Assembly: GCF_001543895.1 (NCBI RefSeq)
Contig: NZ_JYIJ01000018.1
Coordinates: 496,001-560,000, forward strand
Direction of reading: 5' to 3'
DNA: 64,000 bases
DNA from: Carbonactinospora thermoautotrophica
Lineage (GTDB): Bacteria > Actinomycetota > Actinomycetes > Streptomycetales > Carbonactinosporaceae
In this document: piece by piece, positions 10,537 to 19,084 of the stretch
How the letters are laid out: each line of letters begins with the position of its first letter
Numbering within the stretch: position 1 is the first letter of the stretch
Notes under the pieces: generated by a model
Databases searched by the model: none
What the model saw: only the letters and a program-made list of their open reading frames with translations
What the model was told of the DNA's origin: nothing
Made by a program: the position numbers and the translations under genes

Positions 10537-11288
10537 TGGCCGAGCGGTCCTCGGGGGCTTCCACGGTCTCCCGGACCTCCCGCGAGCGGTTCGCCGCGCG
10601 CAACCGGGCGCGGCGCTGGCTGGCGTTGCGCCCGGCGCTGATCGGACTGGGCTTGCTCGCGCTGCTCGGCGCGCTGGCCTGGGTGGTGTACGTCTCCCCG
10701 GCCCTCGCCGCGCGGCGCATCGAGGTGGTGGGCACCCGCCGAGTGAGCGCCGAGGAGGTGCGCCGGCTCGCCGAACCGGAGCTGGGCCGGCCGCTCGCCC
10801 GGGCTGACGTGCGCGGCGTCGAGCGACGGGTCGGGCGGCTGCGTCCGGTGGCCGCGGTCCACGTGGTGCGCGCCTGGCCGCACACGCTGCGCGTCCAGGT
10901 GACCGAGCGCCAGGTGGCGGCGGTGGTGCCGGACGGTGACCGGTACGCGCTGGTGGACCGCGCCGGGGTCAGGTTCGGCGAGGTGTCCACGGTCCCGCCC
11001 GGGGTGCCGGTCATCCAGGCCGCCGCGGGGCAGCAGGACGCCGCGGCCCTGCGCGGCGCCCTGGACATCCTCGCGGCGCTGCCCCCATCGATCCTGCGCC
11101 AGGTGCGGTCCGTCCGGGCTAACACGCCGGACGACGTGGTGCTACGGCTCTCTGGCGACGTTACGGTGCGCTGGGGCAGCGCCGAACGGTCCGCGGACAA
11201 GGCGACCGTGCTGGCCGCCCTGCTCCGGCAGAAGGGCACGGTGTACGACGTGAGCGCACCCGACGCGCCCGCGGTCCGGCGGGACTGA
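10536..11288 (+). CDS. ftsQ: Cell division protein FtsQ (POTRA domain, DivIB family)
   Basis: FtsQ is a bitopic divisome protein that links early and late division proteins. The 250-aa protein has a basic cytoplasmic tail (residues 1-32), one membrane helix (about 34-56), a POTRA domain starting at R-R-I-E-V-V-G and the FtsQ-type C-terminal domain. I placed the start at ATG 10536, overlapping the murC stop. The frame stays open far upstream, but that part is only a shadow of murC. It is the last gene before a 443-base gap, so transcription probably breaks here. Confidence 0.93.
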   Translation: MAERSSGASTVSRTSRERFAARNRARRWLALRPALIGLGLLALLGALAWVVYVSPALAARRIEVVGTRRVSAEEVRRLAEPELGRPLARADVRGVERRVGRLRPVAAVHVVRAWPHTLRVQVTERQVAAVVPDGDRYALVDRAGVRFGEVSTVPPGVPVIQAAAGQQDAAALRGALDILAALPPSILRQVRSVRANTPDDVVLRLSGDVTVRWGSAERSADKATVLAALLRQKGTVYDVSAPDAPAVRRD

Positions 11289-11634
11289 GAACCGGGCGGG
11301 GCGAGCGGTCGCAGCAGGCGGTGGACCTGGCGTTCGGTGGGCTGGTCTGGTGGGCGCCGGGCGTTCGCGCACGTGGTTGGGGAGACCGCGCGGCACCCCG
11401 GACACCCCGGTATCCTCCGCGAGCCGGGGCTGCCGGCGATTAATTCGGAATGTCCACTGCGGGATTTCGCAAACGCGGGAACGTCATCCTACCGTTGCGA
11501 GAATGCGCCGCAGAGCGACCCGGTGTAGCCCGATGAGCAGCCGGTATGGCAAAAGAATTGGCGTGCTTCGGCGTGTCCGTTGAACCCGGCACTGGAGAGA
11601 CCTACTGTCCATGCATAGCCCCAGGAAGACATAA
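11289..11634 (+). other. Non-coding spacer after ftsQ (first part of the ftsZ upstream region)
   Basis: No convincing gene is present. Short frames at 11337-11528 and 11350-11583 have no recognisable product or ribosome binding site. The stretch from about 11437 is less G+C-rich than the flanking genes, as expected for a promoter region. A GACAC pentamer lies at 11401-11405. Confidence 0.6.
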
Positions 11635-11661
11635 CTCTAAGCCTCTACCTGAGGGTTAGGG
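11635..11661 (+). promoter_or_regulatory. Imperfect inverted repeat upstream of ftsZ
   Basis: Arms CTCTAAGCCTC (11635-11645) and GAGGGTTAGGG (11651-11661) match as an inverted repeat at 9 of 11 positions around a five-base centre. It lies about 70-97 bases before the ftsZ start in the least G+C-rich part of the spacer, so it is a good operator candidate. The binding protein is unknown to me. Confidence 0.45.
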
Positions 11662-11668
11662 TTGTGGA

Positions 11669-11697
11669 GACACGCCGAGGTTTCCGGAACCCGACAC
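11669..11697 (+). promoter_or_regulatory. Two GACAC motifs (WhiA-type) before ftsZ
   Basis: GACAC occurs at 11669-11673 and 11693-11697, 35-63 bases before ftsZ, with a third copy at 11401-11405. In Streptomyces the sporulation regulator WhiA is known to bind GACAC-containing sites, including the ftsZ promoter. A five-base motif is common by chance, so the assignment rests mainly on location. Confidence 0.35.
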
Positions 11698-11731
11698 ACA
11701 ACGAGGGAAATTGAGGCGAGAGGCACTCGAC

Positions 11732-12868
11732 GTGGCAGCACCACAGAACTACCTCGCGGTCATCAAGGTCGTCGGTATCGGTGGTGGTGGCGTCAACGCC
11801 ATCAACCGGATGATTGAGGTGGGGCTCAAGGGCGTCGAGTTCATCGCCATCAACACCGACGCCCAGGCCCTCCTGATGAGCGACGCCGACGTCAAGCTGG
11901 ACGTCGGCCGTGAGCTCACGCGGGGGCTGGGGGCGGGGGCGAACCCCGAGGTCGGGCGCAAGGCGGCCGAGGACCACCGCGACGAGATCGAGGAGGTCCT
12001 CAAGGGCGCGGACATGGTGTTCGTGACCGCCGGCGAGGGCGGCGGTACCGGCACCGGCGGCGCGCCCGTGGTCGCCAACATCGCCCGCTCCCTCGGCGCG
12101 CTTACGATCGGCGTGGTCACCCGGCCGTTCTCCTTCGAGGGCCGCCGGCGCGCGATGCAGGCCGAGCAGGGCATTGCGGCGCTGCGCGAGGAGGTCGACA
12201 CGCTGATCGTCATCCCCAACGACCGGCTGCTGTCGATCTCCGACCGCCAGGTCAGCGTGCTCGACGCGTTCAAGCAGGCCGACCAGGTGCTGCTGTCCGG
12301 TGTCCAGGGGATCACCGACCTCATCACCACGCCCGGGCTGATCAACCTGGACTTCGCCGACGTGAAGTCGGTCATGTCGGAAGCGGGTTCCGCGCTCATG
12401 GGGATCGGCTCGGCGCGCGGCGAGGACCGGGCGGTGGCCGCGGCGGAGATGGCCATTTCCTCGCCGCTGCTGGAGGCCTCGATCGACGGTGCCCGTGGCG
12501 TGTTGCTGTCCATCTCCGGCGGGTCCGACCTGGGGCTTTTCGAGATCAACGAGGCCGCCCAGCTGGTGTCTGAGGCCGCGCACCCGGAGGCGAACATCAT
12601 CTTCGGCGCGGTGATCGACGACGCGCTCGGCGACGAGGTGCGGGTCACCGTGATCGCGGCCGGCTTCGACGGCGGCGAGCCCGCCAAGCGCCGCGAGCCG
12701 CTGCGCCGGGGCGGGGAGGCTGAGTCCACCACGAGCGTGGTGGAGGGGCTTCGCGGTGCCGACCGTCTGGACCACCTCCGTCCGTTGGACAGCCCGCCGC
12801 TGCGCCCCTCCCGCGCTCTGGGGGAGGAGCCCGCGGACGAGCTCGACGTGCCGGACTTCCTGAAGTAG
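11732..12868 (+). CDS. ftsZ: Cell division GTPase FtsZ
   Basis: FtsZ is a tubulin-like GTPase that forms the Z ring or sporulation ladders. The 378-aa protein starts at GTG 11732, because the conserved actinobacterial N-terminus [12 protein letters not shown] begins right there. The in-frame TTG at 11711 would add seven residues that homologues lack. It has the G-G-G-G-V-N-A loop near residue 17, the tubulin signature G-G-G-T-G-T-G (about 103-109), and the C-terminal tail [10 protein letters not shown] that binds SepF and other partners. The long upstream spacer indicates its own promoters. Confidence 0.98.
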   Translation: MAAPQNYLAVIKVVGIGGGGVNAINRMIEVGLKGVEFIAINTDAQALLMSDADVKLDVGRELTRGLGAGANPEVGRKAAEDHRDEIEEVLKGADMVFVTAGEGGGTGTGGAPVVANIARSLGALTIGVVTRPFSFEGRRRAMQAEQGIAALREEVDTLIVIPNDRLLSISDRQVSVLDAFKQADQVLLSGVQGITDLITTPGLINLDFADVKSVMSEAGSALMGIGSARGEDRAVAAAEMAISSPLLEASIDGARGVLLSISGGSDLGLFEINEAAQLVSEAAHPEANIIFGAVIDDALGDEVRVTVIAAGFDGGEPAKRREPLRRGGEAESTTSVVEGLRGADRLDHLRPLDSPPLRPSRALGEEPADELDVPDFLK

Positions 12869-12878
12869 GTCAAGTCCC

Positions 12879-13619
12879 ATGGGGACGGAGCACATCAGCC
12901 TCAACGGCGCCGACGCGGTCGTTCACTTCGCCTTCACCGACCGCCACGGCGGGGTGAGCCCGGCGCCGTACGACCAGCTCAACCTGGGCGGTCGCGTCGG
13001 GGACGACCCGGAGAACGTGCGGGAGAACCGTCGCCGCGTCGCGGTCGAGCTCGGCCTCGACCCGGCGCGCGTGGTGTGGATGAACCAGGTGCACAGCCCG
13101 GACGTGGCCGTCGTCGACGGCCCCTGGGCCGGGGAGGCGCCGGAGGTCGACGGCATCGTCACGACCAAGCGCGGCCTCGCACTCGCGGTCCTCGTCGCCG
13201 ACTGCACCCCGGTGCTGCTCGCCGACCCGGAGGCCGGCGTCGTCGGTGCGGCCCATGCCGGCCGGCAGGGCATGGTGAAGGGCGTCGTGCCGGCCACCGT
13301 CCGGCAGATGGTCGAGCTCGGCGCGCGTCCTGAGCGCATGTACGCCATGACCGGGCCGGCGGTCTGCGGTGCCTGCTATGAGGTGCCGCAGGAGATGCAG
13401 GACGAGGTGGTCGCGCGCGTTCCCGCCGCGCGCAGCACGACCCGCGCCGGCACGCCGGGCCTGGACATCCCCGCCGGCGTCTGGTCGCAGCTGCGCGAGC
13501 TGGGGGTGCGGCGCGGCACCCGGTCGTCCGTGTGCACGCTGGAGTCTCCTGACCACTACTCCTACCGGCGGACGCGGGTGACCGGGCGGCTGGCCGGGTA
13601 CGTCTGGTTGGAGCCATGA
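12879..13619 (+). CDS. pgeF: Laccase-domain purine nucleoside phosphorylase PgeF (YlmD/YfiH)
   Basis: This is a multicopper-polyphenol-oxidoreductase-fold protein. The family is now known to act as zinc-dependent purine nucleosidase/phosphorylase, with a proposed editing role in peptidoglycan synthesis. The 246-aa protein shows the family pattern: T-D-R-H-G-G-V-S, N-Q-V-H-S (metal His), the C-T-P-V-L-L-A-D segment (its C with the second His gives the metal site), A-A-H-A-G-R-Q-G and C-G-A-C-Y-E-V. It starts ten bases after ftsZ, and its stop overlaps the next ATG (ATGA), so it is cotranscribed with the division genes. Confidence 0.9.
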   Translation: MGTEHISLNGADAVVHFAFTDRHGGVSPAPYDQLNLGGRVGDDPENVRENRRRVAVELGLDPARVVWMNQVHSPDVAVVDGPWAGEAPEVDGIVTTKRGLALAVLVADCTPVLLADPEAGVVGAAHAGRQGMVKGVVPATVRQMVELGARPERMYAMTGPAVCGACYEVPQEMQDEVVARVPAARSTTRAGTPGLDIPAGVWSQLRELGVRRGTRSSVCTLESPDHYSYRRTRVTGRLAGYVWLEP

Positions 13620-14356
13620 CCGGGACCGCACCCGCGGAGCGCCGCGCCGAGCTGGCCAAGAACCTCGCGGTGGTCCGGGAACGCATCGCACGCGCCTGCC
13701 TCCACGCCGGGCGGGCGGCGGACGAGGTCACCCTGGTCGTCGTCACCAAGACCTTCCCCGACTCCGACGTCCGGCTGCTGTACGAGCTGGGGGTGCGCGA
13801 CGTCGGCGAGAACCGCGACCAGGAGGCCGCCCCCAAAGCGGCCGCCTGCGCCGACCTGCCCGGACTCACCTGGCACTTCATCGGCCAGTTGCAGACCAAC
13901 AAGGCCAAGTCGGTGGCCGGGTACGCCCACGTGGTGCACTCGGTGGACCGGCTGCGGCTGGTGACCGCGCTGGATCGGGCCGCCCAGCAGGCCGGCCGCG
14001 TCCTCACCTGCCTCGTGCAGGTCAACCTCGACCCGGTCGCGCCGGAGGAGACGGGGCGGGGCGGCGCGGCTCCCGCGGACGTACCCCGGGTGGCCGAGGC
14101 GATCGCCGCGGCGGAGGCCCTGCGGCTCGGCGGTGTCATGGCCGTCGCGCCGCTTGGCGTCGACCCCGCGGCGGCCTTCGCGCGGCTCGCCGACGTCGCA
14201 AATGCGCTGCGTCAGGATCATCCGGATGCCACCATGGTGTCGGCGGGGATGAGCGGTGATCTGGAGGCCGCGATCGGGGCTGGTGCGACACATGTGCGCA
14301 TCGGCACGGCGGTACTCGGAAGCAGGCCCACGCTCAGGTACCGTCCAAACAGGTGA
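13616..14356 (+). CDS. YggS/PLPBP family pyridoxal-phosphate homeostasis protein
   Basis: Members of this family bind PLP on a single TIM barrel without known catalysis and buffer vitamin B6 and amino-acid pools. The 246-aa protein shows V-V-T-K-T-F-P (PLP-binding Lys near residue 43), G-E-N-R-D-Q-E, W-H-F-I-G-Q-L-Q-T-N-K (about residues 86-96), M-S-G-D-L-E-A-A-I and the C-terminal V-R-I-G-T-A-V-L-G. Location between pgeF and sepF is standard in Gram-positive division clusters. Confidence 0.93.
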   Translation: MTGTAPAERRAELAKNLAVVRERIARACLHAGRAADEVTLVVVTKTFPDSDVRLLYELGVRDVGENRDQEAAPKAAACADLPGLTWHFIGQLQTNKAKSVAGYAHVVHSVDRLRLVTALDRAAQQAGRVLTCLVQVNLDPVAPEETGRGGAAPADVPRVAEAIAAAEALRLGGVMAVAPLGVDPAAAFARLADVANALRQDHPDATMVSAGMSGDLEAAIGAGATHVRIGTAVLGSRPTLRYRPNR

Positions 14357-14400
14357 GCAACATCGTGCTCACTCGACGCTGGATCACAGGGCTGATCTCG

Positions 14401-14456
14401 CTGTCGGATCGGCACCGTCGGATCGGCGCTGTCGGATCGACCCTGTCGGATCCAAC
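14401..14456 (+). repeat. Four tandem 14-bp repeats upstream of sepF
   Basis: The unit is roughly CTGTCGGATCGGCN, with copies at 14401-14414, 14415-14428, 14429-14442 and 14443-14456. All share GTCGGATC; the last copy has drifted most. The array ends 35 bases before the sepF ATG and after the yggS stop, so it lies in the promoter or leader of sepF. A GACAC pentamer follows at 14466-14470. Confidence 0.85.
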
Positions 14457-14491
14457 AGAGCGTCCGACACCAGACCGGAGGACATGGGAGT

Positions 14492-15001
14492 ATGGCCGGC
14501 GCGATGCGCAAGATGGCGGTCTACCTCGGCCTCGTGGAGGACGACGAGCGGTACGACCGCTACGAGGAGTACGACGAGTACGACGAGGTGGACGACGGCC
14601 GTGCCCACCGACGGGACGAGGTGAGCCGCTATGAGGACGACGAACGCGCGTCCGTGGCCCCCTTGCCCGACCGCCGTCCGGTGACCGCTCCTACGATGCA
14701 GCCTGTGGCCAACGAGCACACTCCCTATCGGATCACCACGCTGCACCCGCGCACGTACAACGAGGCTCGCACGATCGGCGAGCACTTCCGCGAGGGCATT
14801 CCGGTGATCATGAACCTCACCGAGATGGATGACACCGACGCCAAGCGGCTCGTCGACTTCGCGGCCGGCCTCGTCTTCGGCCTGCACGGCAGCATCGAGC
14901 GGGTGACCCAGAAGGTGTTTCTGCTGACGCCTGCCAACGTCGACGTGACGGCGGAGGACAAGGCGCGGATCGCGGAGGGCGGGTTCTTCAACCAGAGCTG
15001 A
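14492..15001 (+). CDS. sepF: Cell division protein SepF
   Basis: SepF tethers FtsZ to the membrane and aligns the division machinery. The 169-aa protein starts [14 protein letters not shown], the amphipathic N-terminal membrane anchor typical of actinobacterial SepF. An acidic linker rich in Asp, Glu, Tyr and Arg (about residues 17-50) follows, and then the SepF core (about 70-165) with T-L-H-P-R-T-Y and the G-L-V-F-G-L-H-G-S stretch. GGAGG at 14476-14480 can serve as ribosome binding site. It has its own leader with a tandem repeat. Confidence 0.95.
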   Translation: MAGAMRKMAVYLGLVEDDERYDRYEEYDEYDEVDDGRAHRRDEVSRYEDDERASVAPLPDRRPVTAPTMQPVANEHTPYRITTLHPRTYNEARTIGEHFREGIPVIMNLTEMDDTDAKRLVDFAAGLVFGLHGSIERVTQKVFLLTPANVDVTAEDKARIAEGGFFNQS

Positions 15002-15128
15002 CGTTCACCTAACCTGGTCTGCAGCGATTCCGCGGGGCGGGCATCGGCTGCAGCGCACCCGTGGGCATGCGCTGGGCCGCGCAGGACGCGGCCCTAGTAT
15101 GCTGCCCTGCTGAGGTGGAGGGGAAGGC

Positions 15129-15224
15129 ATGAGCGACGCCGGAGGCGAGGAGGCGGAGCGGGTTGACGCCCGACACTGCTCAGGCGGCCCTGCTCGCCGC
15201 CTCGGAAGCGAGGAGCCCGCATGA
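15129..15224 (+). CDS. Possible 31-aa leader peptide overlapping yggT
   Basis: A short frame opens with ATG 15129 behind a strong Shine-Dalgarno (GGAGGGGAAGG, 15117-15127) and ends with a TGA that overlaps the yggT ATG as ATGA. The product, beginning M-S-D-A-G-G-E-E-A-E, matches nothing I know. The good ribosome binding site and exact stop/start overlap suggest a translated leader that couples to yggT. yggT also has its own GAGGAG, so coupling is not required. This may be chance. Confidence 0.35.
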   Translation: MSDAGGEEAERVDARHCSGGPARRLGSEEPA

Positions 15225-15520
15225 GCATCGTTGGTCAGGTCCTGACCATCATCCTGTGGTGTTACCTGCTCGTACTCCTCTTCCGGCTCGTGATGGAGTA
15301 CGTTTTCATGTTCGCCCGCTCCTATCAGCCGCGCGGGCTCGTGCTGCTCATCCTCGAGGTGGCGTACTCCCTGACCGACCCGCCGCTGAAGTTCTTGCGC
15401 CGGTTCATCCCGCCGTTGCGTCTCGGGGGTGTGGCCCTGGATCTGTCGTTCCTGGTGCTCCTGCTCATCGTCTACATCTTGATCGACCTGGCTGGCGCGC
15501 TACAACGCGGTAGCGTCTGA
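15221..15520 (+). CDS. YggT family small membrane protein
   Basis: This 99-aa protein has two hydrophobic stretches (about residues 4-24 and 70-95) around the conserved motif T-D-P-P-L-K-F-L-R-R-F-I-P-P, which defines the YggT family. Members sit next to sepF and divIVA across Gram-positives; a role in division or osmotic tolerance is suggested but not settled. GCGAGGAG just upstream of ATG 15221 is the likely ribosome binding site. Confidence 0.9.
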   Translation: MSIVGQVLTIILWCYLLVLLFRLVMEYVFMFARSYQPRGLVLLILEVAYSLTDPPLKFLRRFIPPLRLGGVALDLSFLVLLLIVYILIDLAGALQRGSV

Positions 15521-15554
15521 CAGAACACCGAGGATCACGCTGAGGTGAAAAAAG

Positions 15555-16523
15555 ATGCCGTTGACCCCCGAGGACGTGCGCAACAAGCAGTTCACGACCG
15601 TTCGGCTAAGGGAGGGCTACGACGAAGATGAGGTCGACGCCTTCCTTGATGAGGTCGAGGCGGAGCTGACCCGGCTGCTTCGAGAGAACGAGGAGTTGCG
15701 CGCGAAGCTCGCGGCAGCCACGCGCGCCGCCCAGCAGGCGCAGGCCCAGGCGCAACAGGCCCAGGCGGCCGCGGCCGGCGGACCGCCCGCGCTCCGCAAG
15801 GAGCGCCCGGAACCGGTCCCCACGCCCGTCCCGCAGCTGCCCACGGGCCCTCACCATATGCCGCCGACCGGCGCACACCAGATGCCCGGTGGTGGCGACA
15901 GCGCGGCCCGTGTGCTCGCCCTTGCCCAGCAGACCGCCGACCAGGCCATCGCCGAGGCGCGCGCCGAGGCCAACAAGATCATCGGGGAGGCCCGGCAGAA
16001 GGCCGAGCAGATCGAGCGTGACGCGCGGATGAAGGCGGACGCGCTGGAGCGCGACGCCCAGGAGAAGCACCGGGTGATGATCGGCACGCTGGAGAACCAG
16101 CGCGCCGGCCTGGAGCGCAAGGTCGACGACCTGCGGGCCTTCGAGCGCGAGTACCGGACGCGGCTCAAGTCGTACCTGGAGAGCCAGCTGCGTCAGCTCG
16201 AGGGCCAAGGCGACGAGTCGTCGCTCGCCCCGCCGCCGCGCCCGGCCGCCGCGTCGCTGCCGCAGGGTATGTCCGCGCCGCACACCGGAGCGCACACCGG
16301 GGCACACACCGGGGCACACACCGGGGCACACACTGCGCCGCACACCGGGGCACACACCGGGGTGCACGCCGCGCCGAACACCGGAGCGCACCAGATGCCG
16401 CAGATGGGGCCCGGTCCGCAGATGCCGCAGGCTCCGCGTCCGGCCGCTCCCCAGCCGCAGCCCGTCCAGCAGGCGCCGACGCCGATGCGCGGGTTCCTGC
16501 TCGACGAGGACCCGGACAACTGA
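15555..16523 (+). CDS. divIVA: Polar growth/septum-site coiled-coil protein DivIVA (Wag31-like)
   Basis: DivIVA recognises negatively curved membrane and organises tip growth in actinobacteria. The 322-aa protein has the N-terminal lipid-binding domain (L-T-P-E-D-V-R-N-K-Q-F and the coil E-D-E-V-D-A-F-L-D-E-V, residues 1-55) and a Pro/Gln/Ala-rich linker (about 56-110). A long second coiled coil (about 115-215) follows, and then a disordered C-terminus with tandem H-T-G-A repeats. Length and architecture fit filamentous actinobacteria. The His-rich repeat is unusual. A 476-base gap follows, so this probably ends the division cluster. Confidence 0.95.
   Translation: MPLTPEDVRNKQFTTVRLREGYDEDEVDAFLDEVEAELTRLLRENEELRAKLAAATRAAQQAQAQAQQAQAAAAGGPPALRKERPEPVPTPVPQLPTGPHHMPPTGAHQMPGGGDSAARVLALAQQTADQAIAEARAEANKIIGEARQKAEQIERDARMKADALERDAQEKHRVMIGTLENQRAGLERKVDDLRAFEREYRTRLKSYLESQLRQLEGQGDESSLAPPPRPAAASLPQGMSAPHTGAHTGAHTGAHTGAHTAPHTGAHTGVHAAPNTGAHQMPQMGPGPQMPQAPRPAAPQPQPVQQAPTPMRGFLLDEDPDN
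16278..16395 (+). repeat. 12-bp tandem repeats encoding H-T-G-A in divIVA
   Basis: The unit CACACCGGGGCA (coding H-T-G-A) recurs, with near-perfect copies at about 16281-16328 and more degenerate copies (H-T-A-P, H-T-G-V, H-A-A-P, N-T-G-A) to about 16395. The frame is kept, so copy-number change in steps of one unit would lengthen or shorten the tail without frameshift. Confidence 0.9.
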
Positions 16524-16999
16524 TCTCGCGGTAACCCGGCCGAGCGGGTCGCCTCAGTCTGGCCGCGGTACGGCCCGGGCACGCCGCCGGCGTGATGAAG
16601 GCGTTCCGGGACCGTGCGGCACGTCCACCGCGCCGCACCCGTCTGCGCCGTGTCTGTGCGCGCCGTGTCTGTGCGCGCCGTGCAGCGTGGCGAAGGCGGC
16701 ACGTGCCACGGCGTGCCGAGCATGGAGCCCACGGCGCCTGGCCGGAGCAGCCATGCCCACGGAGGCGTGATCCGCTGGCGCTGCCCGAACGGGCGGCGCT
16801 GCCCGTTCGGGCAGCCGATCCCGCGCGGGCTGGCGAACGCCGCCGAACGCGTCGGCGCGCGCCGGTCTTCCGGTACGCCGACACGTACCGTAGCCGAAGT
16901 GTCGCGGAAAGCCTACCGGAGCGCAAACACGGCGAATTTCCGCGATGGCGAGTAGTCTCCGCGACCCGGTTGCGGCCCGGCTCTGCGAGGATGCGGTAC
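16524..16999 (+). other. 476-base spacer between divIVA and hemH
   Basis: I see no supported gene. The hemH frame stays open upstream to 16592, but that part encodes Arg-rich, low-complexity sequence unlike ferrochelatase. The spacer contains a 15-bp direct repeat (CGCCGTGTCTGTGCG at 16646-16660 and 16661-16675) and a strong hairpin at 16781-16814. The last 130 bases probably hold the hemH promoter. Confidence 0.6.
16781..16814 (+). terminator. Perfect 14-bp hairpin between divIVA and hemH
   Basis: Arms CTGCCCGAACGGGC (16781-16794) and GCCCGTTCGGGCAG (16801-16814) are perfect complements around a six-base loop. There is no T tract, which is common for terminators in very G+C-rich actinobacteria. 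It lies 258 bases past the divIVA stop, so it could instead be a processing or regulatory structure. Confidence 0.5.
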
Positions 17000-18106
17000 A
17001 TGAGTTCGTCCCCCTCCGATGCCACGGCACCCGATCCGAGGCCGTACGACGCCCTGCTGCTGCTGTCGTTCGGCGGGCCCGAGGGACCCGACGACGTCAT
17101 GCCGTTCCTGCGGAACGTCACCCGTGGGCGGGGCATCCCGGACGAGCGCCTCGCCGAGGTCGCCCAGCATTACCTCCGCTTGGGCGGGGTGAGCCCGATC
17201 AACGAGCAGTGCCGGCGGTTGCTCGCCGCGATCCGCGCCGACTTCGCGGCCCACGGCCTGGACCTGCCGGTGTACTGGGGCAACCGCAACTGGACCCCGT
17301 ACCTCACCGACACGCTGCGCCAGATGGCCGAGGACGGGGTCGAGCGGGCGATCGTCTTCGTCACCTCCGCGTACGCGTCGTACTCCGGCTGCCGGCAGTA
17401 CCGCGAGGACCTCGCCGCCGCCCAGGCGGCCGTGGGGGAGCGGGCGCCGCGCTGTGACAAGCTGCGGCACTACTTCAACCACCCGGGCTTCGTCGAGCCC
17501 ATGATCGACAACACCGTGGCCGCGCTGCGCGCCCTGCCCGAGGACCTGCGGGCCGGCGCCCGCCTGGCGTTCACCACGCACTCGATCCCGATCTCCTGGG
17601 CCGAGACCTCCGGCCCGGAGGGGGGTGCGTACGTGGCCCAGCACCTGGAGGTCGCCCGGCTGGTCGCCACGGGGGTCCAGGAGCGCACGGGGGTCGCCCA
17701 CCCGTGGGAGCTCGTGTACCAGAGCCGCAGCGGCCCGCCGTCGCAGCCGTGGCTGGAACCGGACATCTGCGACCACCTGGACGCGCTGCGGTCCGCCGGG
17801 GCGGCGGCCGTCGTCATCGTGCCGATCGGGTTCGTCTCCGACCACTTGGAGGTCAGGTACGACCTCGACACCGAGGCCCTGGACCACGCCGCGAAGCTGG
17901 GCCTGGCCGCGACTCGCGCGGCCACCGTGGGCGTCGACCCGCGGTTCGTGGCGATGATCCGCGAGCTGGTCCTGGAGCGGGCCGTCGCCGAACGCGGCCA
18001 GCCCGTGGCCCGGCGGGCCGTCGGCCGGCTCGGGCCGAGCCACGACGTATGCCCGCTCGACTGCTGCCCCAACCCGTGGGGGCACCGCCCGGCGGCGAAG
18101 GCTTGA
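17000..18106 (+). CDS. hemH: Ferrochelatase (coproporphyrin ferrochelatase in actinobacteria)
   Basis: This enzyme inserts Fe2+ into a porphyrin. In Gram-positive bacteria the substrate is coproporphyrin III in the coproheme pathway. The 368-aa protein starts at ATG 17000, where similarity begins ([14 protein letters not shown]). It has the active-site segments [20 protein letters not shown] and F-T-T-H-S-I-P (metal-binding His), and [11 protein letters not shown] (Glu of the catalytic pair). Cys in S-G-C-R-Q-Y plus three C-terminal Cys (C-P-L-D-C-C) suggest the [2Fe-2S] cluster known in actinobacterial ferrochelatases. Confidence 0.93.
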   Translation: MSSSPSDATAPDPRPYDALLLLSFGGPEGPDDVMPFLRNVTRGRGIPDERLAEVAQHYLRLGGVSPINEQCRRLLAAIRADFAAHGLDLPVYWGNRNWTPYLTDTLRQMAEDGVERAIVFVTSAYASYSGCRQYREDLAAAQAAVGERAPRCDKLRHYFNHPGFVEPMIDNTVAALRALPEDLRAGARLAFTTHSIPISWAETSGPEGGAYVAQHLEVARLVATGVQERTGVAHPWELVYQSRSGPPSQPWLEPDICDHLDALRSAGAAAVVIVPIGFVSDHLEVRYDLDTEALDHAAKLGLAATRAATVGVDPRFVAMIRELVLERAVAERGQPVARRAVGRLGPSHDVCPLDCCPNPWGHRPAAKA

Positions 18107-18196
18107 TCGCCCGAGCCCGGCGCCTTCGGAGGCGATCACGCTCGCGTGGAAACCCGGTGAGCCGGAGCGGACGGCCGGACTGGGAGACTGGAAGGC

Positions 18197-19003
18197 GTGA
18201 CGGAGACCATCGACACCCAAGCCCTATTGGAGCTGGCCACCGAGGTGGCGCGCCGTGCCGGGCGGATGCTGCGCGACGAGCGGCCGCGCGACCTCGGTGT
18301 CACCTATACGAAGTCCAGCCCGACCGACGTGGTGACCGAGATGGACACCGCGTCCGAGAAGCTGATCGTGGAGGCGCTGCGCGCCGCGCGCCCCGAGGAC
18401 GGTTTTCTGGGGGAGGAAGGGGCGAGCGACACCAGCGCCAGCGGCGTGCGTTGGATCATCGACCCGATCGACGGCACGGTGAACTACCTGTACGACCTGC
18501 CGGGGTGGGCGGTCAGCATCGCCGCCGAGGTGCGCGGTGAAGTCGCCGCGGGGGTCGTGTACGTGCCGGGCCAGGACGAGACCTTCACGGCCGTGCGCGG
18601 CGGCGGCGCGTTCCGCAACGGCGAGCCGATCCGCTGCACCCGAGGCGTGCCCCTGGAGCGAGCGCTGGTCGCCACCGGCTTCGCGTACGCGGCGGCGCGC
18701 CGCGCCGCCCAGGCCGAGGTGCTGCGCGGCCTGTTGCCCCGGGTCCGGGACATCCGCCGCTTCGGCTCGGCCGCCGTGGACCTGTGCATGGTCGCCTGCG
18801 GCCGGGTGGACGCGTACTACGAGCGCGGCGTGAACCTGTGGGACTACGCGGCCGGGAAGCTCATCGCGGAGGAGGCCGGCGCCCGCGTGGGCGGCCTGCG
18901 CGGCGAGCCGGCGTCGCCCGAGCTGATCCTGGCCGCCGCGCCCGACCTGTACGAGCAGCTGCACGACCTGCTGGCCGAGCTGGGCGCGGACCGCGACTCC
19001 TGA
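18197..19003 (+). CDS. Inositol monophosphatase family phosphatase
   Basis: This belongs to the Mg2+-dependent, lithium-sensitive phosphatase superfamily that acts on inositol phosphates or related small phosphates. The 268-aa protein has the metal-site motifs G-E-E-G (about residue 74), D-P-I-D-G-T-V-N (about 88-95) and W-D-Y-A-A-G (about 215-220). GGAAGG just before GTG 18197 is the ribosome binding site. Actinobacteria often carry several paralogues, so the substrate (inositol-1-P, histidinol-P or fructose-1,6-bisP) cannot be fixed from sequence. Confidence 0.88.
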   Translation: MTETIDTQALLELATEVARRAGRMLRDERPRDLGVTYTKSSPTDVVTEMDTASEKLIVEALRAARPEDGFLGEEGASDTSASGVRWIIDPIDGTVNYLYDLPGWAVSIAAEVRGEVAAGVVYVPGQDETFTAVRGGGAFRNGEPIRCTRGVPLERALVATGFAYAAARRAAQAEVLRGLLPRVRDIRRFGSAAVDLCMVACGRVDAYYERGVNLWDYAAGKLIAEEAGARVGGLRGEPASPELILAAAPDLYEQLHDLLAELGADRDS

Positions 19004-19084
19004 AACGGTCTTGGGCTGCGCACCGTGCAGCCCAAGACCGGAACCGGGTCTGGAAGACTTGAGACCGGAAGGCCGCGGCGGCGG

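Noticed and set aside
16592-16999. N-terminal extension of hemH
   Set aside because: The frame is open, but the product is Arg-rich and unlike ferrochelatase. Similarity begins at ATG 17000.
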